Positions 33,470 to 41,461 of a stretch of DNA of 64,000 nucleotides are shown here, piece after piece (position 1 is the first letter of the stretch; each line of letters starts with the position of its first letter). Source of the stretch: DASQUK01 sp963756425. GTDB lineage: Bacteria > Actinomycetota > Acidimicrobiia > Acidimicrobiales > VFJN01. The notes beneath the pieces are model-generated. The model searched no databases and was not told the DNA's origin. It saw nothing but the letters and a program-made list of their open reading frames with translations. The translations under genes and the position numbers were made by a program. The stretch covers positions 124,001-188,000 of the forward strand of contig CAVWNW010000003.1 of NCBI GenBank assembly GCA_963756425.1. Direction: 5' to 3'.

Positions 33470-34041
33470 TCAGCCGTGGTCGCGGTCGCCGGCCGGGGTG
33501 AACCGGAACAGCAGGTGGCTGTAGCGGGCGACCGGCGTGCCGTCGCCCAGGCGGTACGTGGCCGCGGTTGTGAGGAAGTGCCCCTCGCCCAGGCGGGTGC
33601 GCTTCAGCTCCGAGACGTCGACCAGCTCCTCCTCGACGTTGAGCCGGTCACCGACCCGGATCGGCCGGAAGAACTCCGCGTCGCAGCCGACGCTCACGAC
33701 TGTCGTGCCGGGCAACGGCACCTGGCCGGCGAGGAGCGGGCGTGGCCGCGGGTTGCCGGGCCGCCAGTCGGGCGCCATCGCCCAGGTCATCAGCAGCGCC
33801 GGGGGCGAGACGACGGCGCCCCACTGGTCGCGGGCGAACTCCTCGTCCCAGTAGCTGGCGTTGCCGTCGTGGACCATGGCACAGAAGTACTTGATCAGCG
33901 GCCACGCCACGTCGTGGGTGGCGAACTCGACCTCGGTGCGGGTGCCGATCATCGCCCGGGCTTCCTCGTAGGTCCCGATGGGCAGGTCGAACCCCGATTC
34001 GCCCTCGACCGCCCGCCCGCGCCCGCGCGCGTCGCGGTCAT
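33470..34041 (-). CDS. FAS1-like/MaoC-type hotdog dehydratase, N-terminus out of frame by one base
   Basis: The in-frame part (ATG 33952 to stop 33470, 160 residues) is a hotdog protein paralogous to the one at 34502-35038; shared segments include the PIRVGDRLN/VEEELVDVSE region. The paralogue carries GTYEDAKAM before this point, and the matching sequence GTYEEARAM is encoded here at about 33953-33985, in frame but without any start codon. The natural start is ATG 34041, in an ATGA overlap with the preceding gene, but the span 34041-33470 is 3n+2 bases. One base therefore seems to be missing in the GC-only tract near 34005-34035. The complete protein would be about 190 residues. It probably hydrates an enoyl-CoA together with a MaoC partner. 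Confidence 0.85.
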
Positions 34042-34505
34042 GAGCGCAGCTCCCGGACGGGCAGCTCCAGGGTGACGGTCGCGGGGCAACACAGCTCGCC
34101 GTCCTGGTTCTTGACCGTCAGCTCGAGGTCGACCAGGTGGCGGACCCGCGCGCCGGCCTCGTCGGTGTACCTGCGCACGACCCGCCCTTCGCCCACCATC
34201 GTGTCGCCGGCGTAGATCGACCGCTGCATCGAGATCTTCCGCCGGGCGATGAAGCTCTGCGGGCCGCCCCACTCGGTCGCCAACCGATCCACGAAGCCGA
34301 GGAAGTGCATCGTGTTGACGTAGATGGTCGGCTGGCCCTGCGACCGGGCGTACTCGGGATCGTGGTGGCCGGGGAAGTAGTCCCAGGTGGTGGCCGGGTT
34401 CATGATGACGCGGCGGTAGGTGATCTCGTCGTCCACACGCGGCAGGGCGGAGCCCTCCTCCACGTCGTCCCAGTAGCGCTGCTCGTACGAGACTCCCGGG
34501 ATCAT
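34038..34505 (-). CDS. MaoC-like hotdog dehydratase subunit
   Basis: This 155-residue hotdog-fold protein of the MaoC/(R)-hydratase type has the segments DDVEEGSALPRVDDEITYRRVIMNPATTW early on and ARRKISMQRSIYAGDTMVGEGRVVRR later. It is flanked on both sides by FAS1-like hotdog genes (33470 and 34502), each overlapping it by four bases. In mycobacteria and relatives, enoyl-CoA hydratases for steroid side chains are heteromers of a MaoC subunit and a second hotdog subunit (ChsH1/ChsH2-type). The triple arrangement suggests a similar mixed complex here. The canonical D-x4-H hydratase motif is not clearly visible in this subunit, so catalysis may reside in the partner. Confidence 0.88.
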   Translation of the reverse strand: MIPGVSYEQRYWDDVEEGSALPRVDDEITYRRVIMNPATTWDYFPGHHDPEYARSQGQPTIYVNTMHFLGFVDRLATEWGGPQSFIARRKISMQRSIYAGDTMVGEGRVVRRYTDEAGARVRHLVDLELTVKNQDGELCCPATVTLELPVRELRS

Positions 34506-35038
34506 GCGTCGTCCTCCGAAGAAGAGAAGCGGAACAGCACGTTGGTCGTCCGGGCGACGAGCTCACCGTCCTGGCGCCGGTACGTCGACACCGTGGTGAC
34601 GAAGTGGCCGGTGCCCAGGCTCGTGCGCTTGGCCTCCGAGACGTCGACCAGCTCCTCCACCACGTTCAGGTGGTCGCCGACCCGGATCGGGATGAAGTGC
34701 TCGGCGTCGTTGGAGACGTTGATGAAGGTGTCGCCGGGGAGCGGCACCCGGGCGGTGAGCAACGGAACCGGCCGTCCACCACCCGGCTTCCACTCGAGCG
34801 GGATGAGCCAGGTCATCAGCATGCCCGGCGGGGCCACCACGCCGCCCCACTGCCGCTCGGCGAAGTCGTCGTCCCAGTAGGCGGCGTTCGCGTCCCGGAC
34901 CATGGCGGCGTAGTGCCGGACCATCGGCACGGTGACGGCGATCTCGCCGAAGCGCACGGGCGTGGTCGTGCCCACCATCGCCTTCGCATCCTCGTAGGTC
35001 CCGACGGGGACGTCGTAGCCCGTGTCCTCGGTGCCCAT
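34502..35038 (-). CDS. FAS1-like/MaoC-type hotdog dehydratase
   Basis: This 178-residue hotdog protein has GTYEDAKAMVG, MVRHYAAMVRDANAAYWDDD, GGVVAPPGMLMTW and the C-terminal strand region PIRVGDHLNVVEELVDVSEA. It is a clear paralogue of the gene at 33470-34041; the two differ mainly in loops. The ATG at 35038 has GAGGG a few bases upstream. The stop overlaps the start of the MaoC-like gene (ATGA). The gene pair plus the MaoC-like gene between them probably make a heteromeric enoyl-CoA hydratase, or two related hydratases sharing a subunit. Confidence 0.88.
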   Translation of the reverse strand: MGTEDTGYDVPVGTYEDAKAMVGTTTPVRFGEIAVTVPMVRHYAAMVRDANAAYWDDDFAERQWGGVVAPPGMLMTWLIPLEWKPGGGRPVPLLTARVPLPGDTFINVSNDAEHFIPIRVGDHLNVVEELVDVSEAKRTSLGTGHFVTTVSTYRRQDGELVARTTNVLFRFSSSEDDA

Positions 35039-35044
35039 GCGCCC

Positions 35045-35536
35045 TCAGCGGTCGCGCACGCCGTCGCCGCGGACCAGCTTGCGGTGGTCCCACGACACGA
35101 CCTTCTCGATCTCGATCCGCACCCCCAGGCGCTTCGCCATCCGGTCCCGCACCAGGGCGCGGCCGGCATCGTCGAGCGGGCCCTGGTAGCGCTCGGTCAC
35201 GCTGTACGCCAGCTCGAGCTTGCGGTCCTCGTCGTCGACCGTCTCCGCCCGGCCGAGCAGCTGGACGCCGCGCAGCTCCTCGTAGACGTCACCGTCCTCG
35301 ACCAGGCAGGTCACCTCGGGATCGCGGACCAGGTTCTTGTACTTCTGGGAGCCGCGGTAGGTGAGGAAGCCCGGCGCGCCGGCGACGAACCCGTACCACA
35401 TGGCGACCACGTGCGGCCGGCCGCTCGGCCCCGCCGTCGCCAGGGCCATGGTGTGGCGGCCCCGCAGGAACCGGTCGACCTCGTCAGGCCCCATGGCGAT
35501 GGATGCCCGCTGCGTGCGGCGCGCCTCAGACGACAT
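35045..35536 (-). CDS. PPOX-class flavin/F420-dependent oxidoreductase family protein
   Basis: This 163-residue split-beta-barrel protein is of the pyridoxamine 5'-phosphate oxidase-like superfamily, with the typical FLRGRHTMALATAGPSGRPHVVAMWYGF opening barrel and GSQKYKNLVRDPEVTCLVEDGD. Actinobacterial members often bind F420 or a flavin and reduce enoates or imines; others bind heme, so cofactor choice is open. ATG 35536 overlaps the amidohydrolase stop by 11 bases; an internal ATG at 35494 is an alternative start giving a more typical length. It is embedded in the catabolic operon, where an F420-dependent reduction step would fit with the LLM oxidoreductase encoded upstream. Confidence 0.88.
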   Translation of the reverse strand: MSSEARRTQRASIAMGPDEVDRFLRGRHTMALATAGPSGRPHVVAMWYGFVAGAPGFLTYRGSQKYKNLVRDPEVTCLVEDGDVYEELRGVQLLGRAETVDDEDRKLELAYSVTERYQGPLDDAGRALVRDRMAKRLGVRIEIEKVVSWDHRKLVRGDGVRDR

Positions 35537-36650
35537 CGCCGTCGAGCCCGTACAGGCGTGCCGCGTTGGTCCCGAGGATGCGGACGAGCACGTCGTCGCC
35601 CAGCGCCGCGGCGTTGGCCCGCGCGGTCTCGACCGTGCCCGGGTAGTCGCAGTCCCAGTGGGGATAGTCCGACGAGAACACCAGGCTGTCGGCGCCGAGG
35701 TGCTCGACGTAGGGCTCGAGCAGCCGGTCCTCGCACTCGAAGGCGAAGAAGCACTGACCCCGCTCGATGTAGTCGCGGGGGTCGCTGGTCATCGCCGGGA
35801 CCAGGTCGCCCCGCTTCTCGCGGTGCTCGTGCATCCGGTGCACGAAGTAGGGAACCCAGCCGACGCCGGACTCCAGGAACGCCACCCGCAGCGCCGGGAA
35901 GCGGTCGAGCACGCCGCCCATCGCCAGCGCCGTGAACGCCACCATCTGGTCGACGGGGAACGACAGGGTGTGCACCTGCGCGTAGTTGTCGAACCGCTCG
36001 GCCCCGGGCAGCGGCAGGTTCATCCCCGGCGCGCTGTGGACTCCCACGGCGACGCCCAGGCCAGCGGCCGCCTCGAAGAAGGGCTGGAGCGCAGGGTCGT
36101 CGAGGTTCCGCGTGCCCACCACGGGTGGGATCATCACGGCCACCATGCCGAGGTCGGCAGCCCTGCCCAGCTCGGCGACCGCGTTGTCCGGGTGCTGGAG
36201 GGGAACGATCGCGACCGCCCGCAGCCGGTCGGGATGGCGGGCACAGACCCCCGCCAACCAGTCGTTGTAGGCGCGGCAGAAGTCGAGGGCGAACGTCTGG
36301 TCCTCGAACGTCGTGGCCCCGATGCTCAGGCCGCCGTACAGGACCTGGACGTCGATGCCCTCCTTGTCGAGGTCGCGGATGCGGGCATCGAGATGGAGGG
36401 CCCCGTCGGCCGCCAGTGGATGCATCGCCGACTCGATCGGAACGCCGCGGCCCGGTCCCTCCTGGGTCGGGAACAGCTTGCCCTCGATCAGGCTGACGGT
36501 CCTGCCCCCGGACTGTCCGGCCTGCTGCCAGCCCGGATGCCGCTCGGCCAGCGCCCGCCAGGGCGCCAGCTCGTCGTCCGGCGCGTCGAGGCGGACGACC
36601 GGCTCGTTGATGTGGGCGTCGGCGTCGATGACCAGCATCCGTGCGTCCAT
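35526..36650 (-). CDS. Amidohydrolase family 2 protein (ACMSD-like)
   Basis: This 374-residue TIM-barrel amidohydrolase is paralogous to the product of 14211-15311. The first strand reads VIDADAHINEP, giving an Asp-x-His metal site. There follow AYNDWLAGV, a His in GVHSAPGMN, FLESGVGWVPYFVHRMHEH and the C-terminal FSSDYPHWDCDYPG, with the conserved Asp. It probably decarboxylates or hydrolyses a carboxylated catabolic intermediate. The ATG at 36650 has AGGGGACCAC upstream. The 2.7-kb segment 36700-39389 separates it from the upstream genes of the same operon; in the reconstructed sequence without that segment it starts 32 bp after the stop of the preceding gene. Confidence 0.92.
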   Translation of the reverse strand: MDARMLVIDADAHINEPVVRLDAPDDELAPWRALAERHPGWQQAGQSGGRTVSLIEGKLFPTQEGPGRGVPIESAMHPLAADGALHLDARIRDLDKEGIDVQVLYGGLSIGATTFEDQTFALDFCRAYNDWLAGVCARHPDRLRAVAIVPLQHPDNAVAELGRAADLGMVAVMIPPVVGTRNLDDPALQPFFEAAAGLGVAVGVHSAPGMNLPLPGAERFDNYAQVHTLSFPVDQMVAFTALAMGGVLDRFPALRVAFLESGVGWVPYFVHRMHEHREKRGDLVPAMTSDPRDYIERGQCFFAFECEDRLLEPYVEHLGADSLVFSSDYPHWDCDYPGTVETARANAAALGDDVLVRILGTNAARLYGLDGDVV

Positions 36651-36682
36651 GTGGTCCCCTGGCCGGTAGTCGGGCTGTCCTT

Positions 36683-36699
36683 CTAATCATATGACTGAT
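36683..36699. repeat. Left direct repeat bordering the 2.7-kb insert
   Basis: CTAATCATATGACTGAT here matches CTACTCATATGACTGAT at 39386-39402 in 16 of 17 positions, with 13 consecutive identical bases (36687-36699). Read on the minus strand, both copies end an open frame with the residues QSY(D/E) and TAG, so the copy here also supplies a stop for the upstream operon gene. Confidence 0.85.
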
Positions 36700-37905
36700 G
36701 CGGCGTGTGGGTCAGTGTTAGCCCAGATCGACGATGCTGCGCGGCTGGCCGAGGTCGAGGAGTCCCGAGAAGGTGACCTGGGGTGTCACGACCAGGGCAA
36801 CCGCATCGTTTCGCCGAGGAGCGGCCGACCGTCGCCGACCGGTCTGCTGCGGCCCGCACCGGGCGCGGCCCGGCCGAAGTCGGGCAACGCGGCCAAGGGG
36901 GCAGAGCCGCTGGCCGACCGCCAGTGGGACATGCGGATGATGGACACCGACGCGGCCCACCGCCGGGCGACCGGCAAGGGTGTCACCGTGGGGATCATCG
37001 ACACGGGCATCGATGCCGCCCATCCCGACCTCGCACCGCACTTCGATGCCCGGCTGTCACGCAACTTCACGATGGACATTCCCTCGATCGACGGGGCTTG
37101 CGAGGTGCCGACGTGCATCGACCCGGCCAATGTCGATGAGGGTGGTCACGGCTCGCATGTTGCCGGCATCGTCGGTGCGGCCCGCAACGGGATCGGCACG
37201 GAGGGTGTTGCCCCCGATGCCACCCTCGTCAATGTCCGGGCCGGCCAGGACTCGGGCTTTTTCTTCCTCTTCGAGACGGTGGCGGCACTCACTTACGCCG
37301 GTGACGCGGGCCTCGATGTGGTCAACATGAGCTTCTTCACCGACCCGTGGCTCTACAACTGTGACTCGCTCGACGACTACGTCTCCGGGCCGGTCACGCC
37401 GGAGCAGGTGGCCGAGCAGGCCTTCGTCAGGCAGACGGTCACGGCTGGGCTCGAGTACGCCCATGATCACGGGGTGACGTTGGTGGCGGCGCTGGGTAAC
37501 AGCCACGCCGACTACTCGACGCCGACCCGCTTCGACAACATCAGCCCCGACTTCCCGCTCGGCACCGAGGTAGAGCGCACCGTGACCAACGACTGCCTCG
37601 ACCTACCCACCGAGGGCCCGCACGTGATCAGCGTGTCCGCGGTCGGACCGTCGACCACCAAGGCCGACTACTCCAACTACGGGCTCGGCATCCCTGAGGT
37701 CTCGGCGCCCGGAGGCTGGTTCCGTGACTTCGTCGGCACCCCGCGGTTCTCGACGCCGACCAACCTGGTTTTGGCGCCCTACCCGCTGCACGTGGCCCAG
37801 ACCGATGACCCACCGCTCGCTGACGAGAACGGCAACCCCGTCGACGATTTCTCGGTGGTGTCGTGCGATCGACGAGGCAACAACTGCGGCTTCTACACCT
37901 ACTGT
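36700..37905 (+). pseudogene. Subtilisin-like serine protease remnant, lacking signal peptide and catalytic serine
   Basis: From about 36880 the translation is an actinobacterial secreted subtilase. It shows EPLADRQWDMRMM, the catalytic Asp in GIIDTGIDAAHPD, the catalytic His in GGHGSHVAGIVGAA, GVAPDATLVNVRAGQDSG and the oxyanion region VAALGNSHAD. The serine motif (GTSMA) that should follow CGFYTYC is absent: the frame runs into unrelated sequence at about 37905. The N-terminal 60 or so residues have no signal peptide or propeptide character. The open frame continues into the downstream YibE/F gene, so a single 859-residue fusion is formally possible. The missing active-site serine and missing export signal argue for a decayed fragment. 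It lies wholly inside the segment flanked by direct repeats. Confidence 0.82.
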
Positions 37906-37989
37906 TCGTCGCGGGCGACCGCAGTCCGCTGCACCACACGCCGCCCGCATGGCCTGGCGCGACGGGCCCCGAGCGCGGAGACTCCCGAG

Positions 37990-39270
37990 GTGGCACTGGG
38001 GCATCACCATCATCACCACCATCACTACGACTCCGACGACTTGCCGCGCCGGGAGCTGGACGCACCGACGGTGCGTCGCTTCCTGGGCGGCGTCGTCGCC
38101 GTCCTGGTCGTCGCGGCGCTGGTGGGAATCGCGGTCTGGTGGCCGCATGGCGACCCGGCGGTCGACCGGGAGGCCCTCGGCTACGGCGACCGAGTCGATG
38201 CCACCGTGACAGCAGCCGAGATTGGCCCATGTAGCTACGACCCCGAGACCGAGTGCAACAGCGTCAGCGCCCGCATATCCAGCGGGCCGGACCCCGGCAC
38301 GTCCGCCACATTGGAGGCCGACATCGCCACTCGGACCGCGGTGGCGGAGCTGACGGTGGGAGACGACATCGTGCTCAACGACGCCGGCCCCGACGTCGAC
38401 CCCGCAGCCCGCTACTCGTTCGCCGATGTTCAACGCCGGCTGCCACTCGTCATCCTCGCTGTCGTGTTCGCGGTGGCGGTGGTGGCGTTGGGGCGGTTGC
38501 GAGGCCTGCTGGCGCTGGCGGGCATCGGCATCACCGTGGCCGTACTCCTCGTGTTCGTGTTCCCGGCGCTGTTGCGGGGCTCCTCGCCGCTCGGGGTGGC
38601 GCTCACCGGCGGCATCGTCATCGCCGTCAGCGCCATCTATCTCGCCCACGGCGTCAGCGACCGCACCACAGTGGCCCTCGTGGGCACGATCGCCAGCCTG
38701 CTGTTGACCGCCGCCCTGGGTGCTGGTTTCGGGGCCGCCGCCCACCTCAGCGGCCTGGCCAGCGACGAGTCCGTCAACCTGTTGGCGTTCGCGCCGGAGC
38801 TCGACTTCCGTGGCCTGCTGCTCGCCGCCACCATCATCGGCGCGCTCGGCGTCCTCGACGACGTGACCATCACCCAGGTATCAGCCGTCTGGGAGCTTCA
38901 CGCCAGCGATCCGCGGATCGGCGCCCGCGGGCTGTACTCGGCCGGCATCCGCATCGGTCGGGACCACATCGCATCGACCGTCAACACTCTGGTGCTCGCC
39001 TACACCGCGGCCGCACTGCCGACGCTGCTGCTGTTCACTCAGTCCGGCCTGGCCATCGGCGAGGTCCTCACCACCGAAACCCTGGCCGTCGAGATCGTCC
39101 AGACGCTGGTCGGATCCATCGGCCTGGTGGCCTCAGTACCGCTCACGACAGCCCTGGCCGCCTGGGTCGTCACCCTGTCGGGTCGTGACGAACAGCCCGA
39201 TCGCTTCGACTGGCCAACTCGTCAGCCGACCGCCGAACGTCCCCAGGACATGTTCTGGGGACCGCGATGA
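37990..39270 (+). CDS. YibE/F family multipass membrane protein
   Basis: This 426-residue protein begins with a GTG preceded by GGAG, then a run of eight histidines (residues 5-12) and an acidic stretch. TM1 spans about residues 31-50, an extracytoplasmic domain about 55-145, and some seven further membrane helices run to residue 400. The GALGVLDDVTITQ motif near residue 300 is the hallmark of the YibE/F family, whose function is unknown. The natural histidine tract suggests metal binding at the membrane surface. It is encoded in line with the subtilase remnant in the same open frame, but its own start signals favour separate translation. It is the only apparently intact gene in the 2.7-kb inserted segment. 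Confidence 0.87.
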   Translation: MALGHHHHHHHHYDSDDLPRRELDAPTVRRFLGGVVAVLVVAALVGIAVWWPHGDPAVDREALGYGDRVDATVTAAEIGPCSYDPETECNSVSARISSGPDPGTSATLEADIATRTAVAELTVGDDIVLNDAGPDVDPAARYSFADVQRRLPLVILAVVFAVAVVALGRLRGLLALAGIGITVAVLLVFVFPALLRGSSPLGVALTGGIVIAVSAIYLAHGVSDRTTVALVGTIASLLLTAALGAGFGAAAHLSGLASDESVNLLAFAPELDFRGLLLAATIIGALGVLDDVTITQVSAVWELHASDPRIGARGLYSAGIRIGRDHIASTVNTLVLAYTAAALPTLLLFTQSGLAIGEVLTTETLAVEIVQTLVGSIGLVASVPLTTALAAWVVTLSGRDEQPDRFDWPTRQPTAERPQDMFWGPR

Positions 39271-39340
39271 CGAGGCCACCGACAGCCAAGTGCCGACGCA
39301 CACCCACGATCGCCTCTGGCACCGCTAGGACTCTCGATGC

Positions 39341-39382
39341 AGACACCCGGCTCGGAGAGCTCGCAGGTAGCGACCGGTGTCT
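39341..39382. terminator. Long inverted repeat after the YibE/F gene
   Basis: AGACACC(C)GG at 39341-39350 and CCGGTGTCT at 39374-39382 are complementary with one bulged base across a 23-nt loop. It lies just inside the right direct repeat and may terminate transcription leaving the inserted segment. No T-run is present. Confidence 0.35.
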
Positions 39383-39385
39383 CAG

Positions 39386-39402
39386 CTACTCATATGACTG
39401 AT
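39386..39402. repeat. Right direct repeat bordering the 2.7-kb insert
   Basis: CTACTCATATGACTGAT repeats the sequence at 36683-36699 with one mismatch. Read on the minus strand it encodes the last residues YQSYE and the TAG stop of the gene at 39386-40144. The distance between corresponding bases of the two copies is 2703 bp. Confidence 0.85.
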
Positions 39403-40144
39403 AGGCGCCGTCCGGCCAGACCCAGGGAACCAGGGAGGCGAAGGGGGCCGCCAGCAATGGCGTGACCGGGGCGTCACGCCATGCATCGTCCATCAGTGGC
39501 CCGAGGGCGGTGGCCGCCTCGCCCGGGTCGCCGTCGAGGTAGCAGACCGTGATCCGGTAGTCGCCCTCGGTGTAGCGGCCCCGCCGATAGCGGGCGGCGG
39601 TGGCGAACACCCACGCCCCGGCGACCCCGGGCGTGGTGACCAGCCGGGCCAGGTGCTCGTCGTGCCGCCAGCGCAGGTACGGATCGATCCGGTCGCGGTC
39701 GGCCGGCTGCTCGACGATCAGGTAGACGCCCCGGTTGGGCCTGAAGGGAACGACCTCGGCGGAGACGAGCACGCGCGGCGCCACCCGGGCGTCCAGAAGC
39801 CGCAGCGCCCCCAGGAACCGCCGGGGGAGGTCGCGCGGGAACCGCCCGAGGTGCGCCAGGCGGCTCCCGAGGTCGAAGAAGTCGTCGAGCGTCTGGTCGA
39901 CCGGGTCACCCATCAGGTACAGCACGACGTGGTGGACGTCCTCGAACGGGCCGGACGCGTTGGACCGCGCCGTGAGGCAGGCATCGTCCGCCATCCAGCG
40001 CTGTCCATGGATGATCCCCGGTAGCTGGTACTGCTCGGGCATGTGGTCGAGCTGGTGCCAGCCCAGGTACGCGCGGTCGCCGGCGTCGTCCCCGGACTCG
40101 CCAGCGCCGGACAGCGAGAAGAACCCGACCTTGGCGCGGTTCAC
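39386..40144 (-). CDS. Dimeric alpha/beta-barrel-like protein with two repeats
   Basis: This protein of about 252 residues is of unassigned function. Two segments resemble each other: GWHQLDHMPEQYQLPGIIHG (near residue 30) and RWRHDEHLARLVTTPGVAGA (near residue 170). Each has the D/E-H-x4 pattern seen in EthD-like ferredoxin-fold barrels. Such proteins act as small oxygenases, isomerases or accessory factors in catabolic clusters. The GTG start overlaps the stop of the LLM oxidoreductase gene (GTGTGA). Its 3' end coincides exactly with the right copy of the 17-bp direct repeat. If the 2.7-kb insert is removed, the gene still ends in QSY(D) and TAG, 32 bp before the amidohydrolase gene, showing it belongs to the same operon. 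Confidence 0.75.
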   Translation of the reverse strand: MNRAKVGFFSLSGAGESGDDAGDRAYLGWHQLDHMPEQYQLPGIIHGQRWMADDACLTARSNASGPFEDVHHVVLYLMGDPVDQTLDDFFDLGSRLAHLGRFPRDLPRRFLGALRLLDARVAPRVLVSAEVVPFRPNRGVYLIVEQPADRDRIDPYLRWRHDEHLARLVTTPGVAGAWVFATAARYRRGRYTEGDYRITVCYLDGDPGEAATALGPLMDDAWRDAPVTPLLAAPFASLVPWVWPDGAYQSYE

Positions 40145-41008
40145 ACCGCCTCCCGCCGGGCGCCCGCACACCGCGTGAGCGCCTCGAGCTGCTCGAGATA
40201 GTGCGCCAGTGAGTGGTGCACGACCCGGGCGGCGACGATGGTCGTCCCTGCGGCGGCCAGCGCCCCGAGCGCGTCGGTGCAGGCGGAGGCGCCATCGCTC
40301 GGGTCCAGGGCCCGCTCGGGGCTGATCACGACCTCGAACCCGTCGGGCGGCTCGACTCCGGTCAGCCAGGCCGCCACCTCCGCCGCCGAGACGCCGAACG
40401 GTGCCCAGCCGTCGGCCAGCGCCACGGCCCGCCGCAGCGAACGCCGGGTGCGACCGCCCACCCACAGGGGGACTCGGGCCTGGAGGGCGCACGGTCTGAC
40501 CACGAAGCCCTCGTAGTCGTAGTGCGCGCCGTGATACGCCGGCTGTTCCTGCGACAGCGAGGCGCGGCAGCGCGATCAGGGCGTCGTCGGCGCGTGCCCC
40601 GCGATCGGCGAACGGCGCGTCCAGCAGGTCGAACTCCTCGCGCAGGGAGCCCACGCCGACGCCCAGGATGAGGCGGCCGCCCGACACCACGTCGAGCGTC
40701 CCGTAGCGCTTGGCGATCTCGAGGGGATGGTGGTAGCCGAGCACCAGCACGTAGGTGGCCAACCGAACCCGCTCGGTCACGGCCGCCAGGTACCCGAGCG
40801 TCGCCAGCGGGTCCCAGTACGTGGCCCCTCGGACCTCCGCCACGTCGGTGGGGATGCCGACGTGCTCACTGCACGTGAGGTGGTGGTAGCCGAGCCGATC
40901 GGCCGCACGGGCGACCTCCACCAGTTCGGCCATGCCCGCGCCCTCCTCCCAGCGGGCATGGGCGCCCGGCACGCGGGTCACCACCGGCGTGACGATCGAC
41001 AGGCGCAT
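40141..41008 (-). CDS. LLM-class (F420-dependent) oxidoreductase, interrupted by a one-base frameshift
   Basis: This is a luciferase-like TIM-barrel oxidoreductase that probably uses F420. The first part reads MRLSIVTPVVTRVPG, AADRLGYHHLTCSEHVGIP, VVSGGRLILGVGVGSLREEF; the second part, in another frame, continues ARVPLWVGGRTRRSLRRAV and ALADGWAPFG. The break lies at about 40564-40568. Removing one C restores ...DDALIAL then RASLSQEQPAYHG..., and the span 41008-40141 is indeed 3n+1. The corrected protein has about 288 residues, normal for the family. The ATG at 41008 overlaps the stop of the SnoaL-like gene (TGATG). It would reduce or oxidise a catabolic intermediate with a deazaflavin. Confidence 0.87.
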
Positions 41009-41433
41009 CAGGGCGCCAGGCTCAGGTCGGCGACCACCTCGCGGGTCGAGAAGTACCAGCGCCCGCGCTCGTAGATCAGCACGTCGCGGTACCGCCCCAC
41101 CGCCTCCACCTCGGGAGCACCCCCGTTCTGCCCAGGGCGGAGCGTCAGGAAGCGGCACTCCTGGCGCGCGTGGACACCGTCGACCTCCACCTGGGCGTCG
41201 GTGGTGACCCGGATGCGGTCGGGCGCGGCGGAGCGGAAGAACCCGACGAGCTCCCGGTGGCCGGTGAACGACTCGCCCGACGCCTGCAACACACCCTCCT
41301 GCACGAAGGTGCCGACCCAGGTCTCCAGGTCGCCGGTCTCCAACGCCCGGTTGTAGCGCGCGGTGAGGTCACCGATCGCCAAGCGGCCCGCCACGGTCAT
41401 GAGGGTGGTCTGTTCCTGATAGCTCATGCCCAC
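41008..41433 (-). CDS. SnoaL-like/NTF2-fold protein
   Basis: This 141-residue small protein has the NTF2-like cone fold pattern: helix LAIGDLTARYNRALETGDLETWVGTF, then GHRELVGFF and alternating beta strands ending FSTREVVADLSL. Relatives include ring-hydroxylating dioxygenase beta subunits, ketosteroid isomerase and many catabolic isomerases or dehydratases of unproven function. GTG 41433 is favoured by GGAGGG seven bases upstream; ATG 41427 is also possible. It lies between the ligase and LLM oxidoreductase genes and is translationally coupled to the latter. Confidence 0.85.
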   Translation of the reverse strand: MGMSYQEQTTLMTVAGRLAIGDLTARYNRALETGDLETWVGTFVQEGVLQASGESFTGHRELVGFFRSAAPDRIRVTTDAQVEVDGVHARQECRFLTLRPGQNGGAPEVEAVGRYRDVLIYERGRWYFSTREVVADLSLAP

Positions 41434-41461
41434 GCTGTGCCCTCCGCGAGTGCTTGGCTCA

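Noticed and set aside
37990..38030. Engineered His-tag contamination
   Set aside because: The tract is encoded by mixed CAT/CAC codons within a continuous natural gene, and no vector sequence is nearby.
36691..39270. A single 859-residue subtilase-YibE/F fusion protein
   Set aside because: The protease part lacks the catalytic serine and export signal, and the YibE/F part has its own GTG start with a ribosome-binding site. The common frame is more simply explained as chance read-through of a truncated gene.
36687..39402. The 13-bp repeats as two operators of one regulator
   Set aside because: The right copy lies inside the last codons of a coding sequence with no promoter role there. The clean restoration of the operon on removal of the insert fits a duplication at insertion better.
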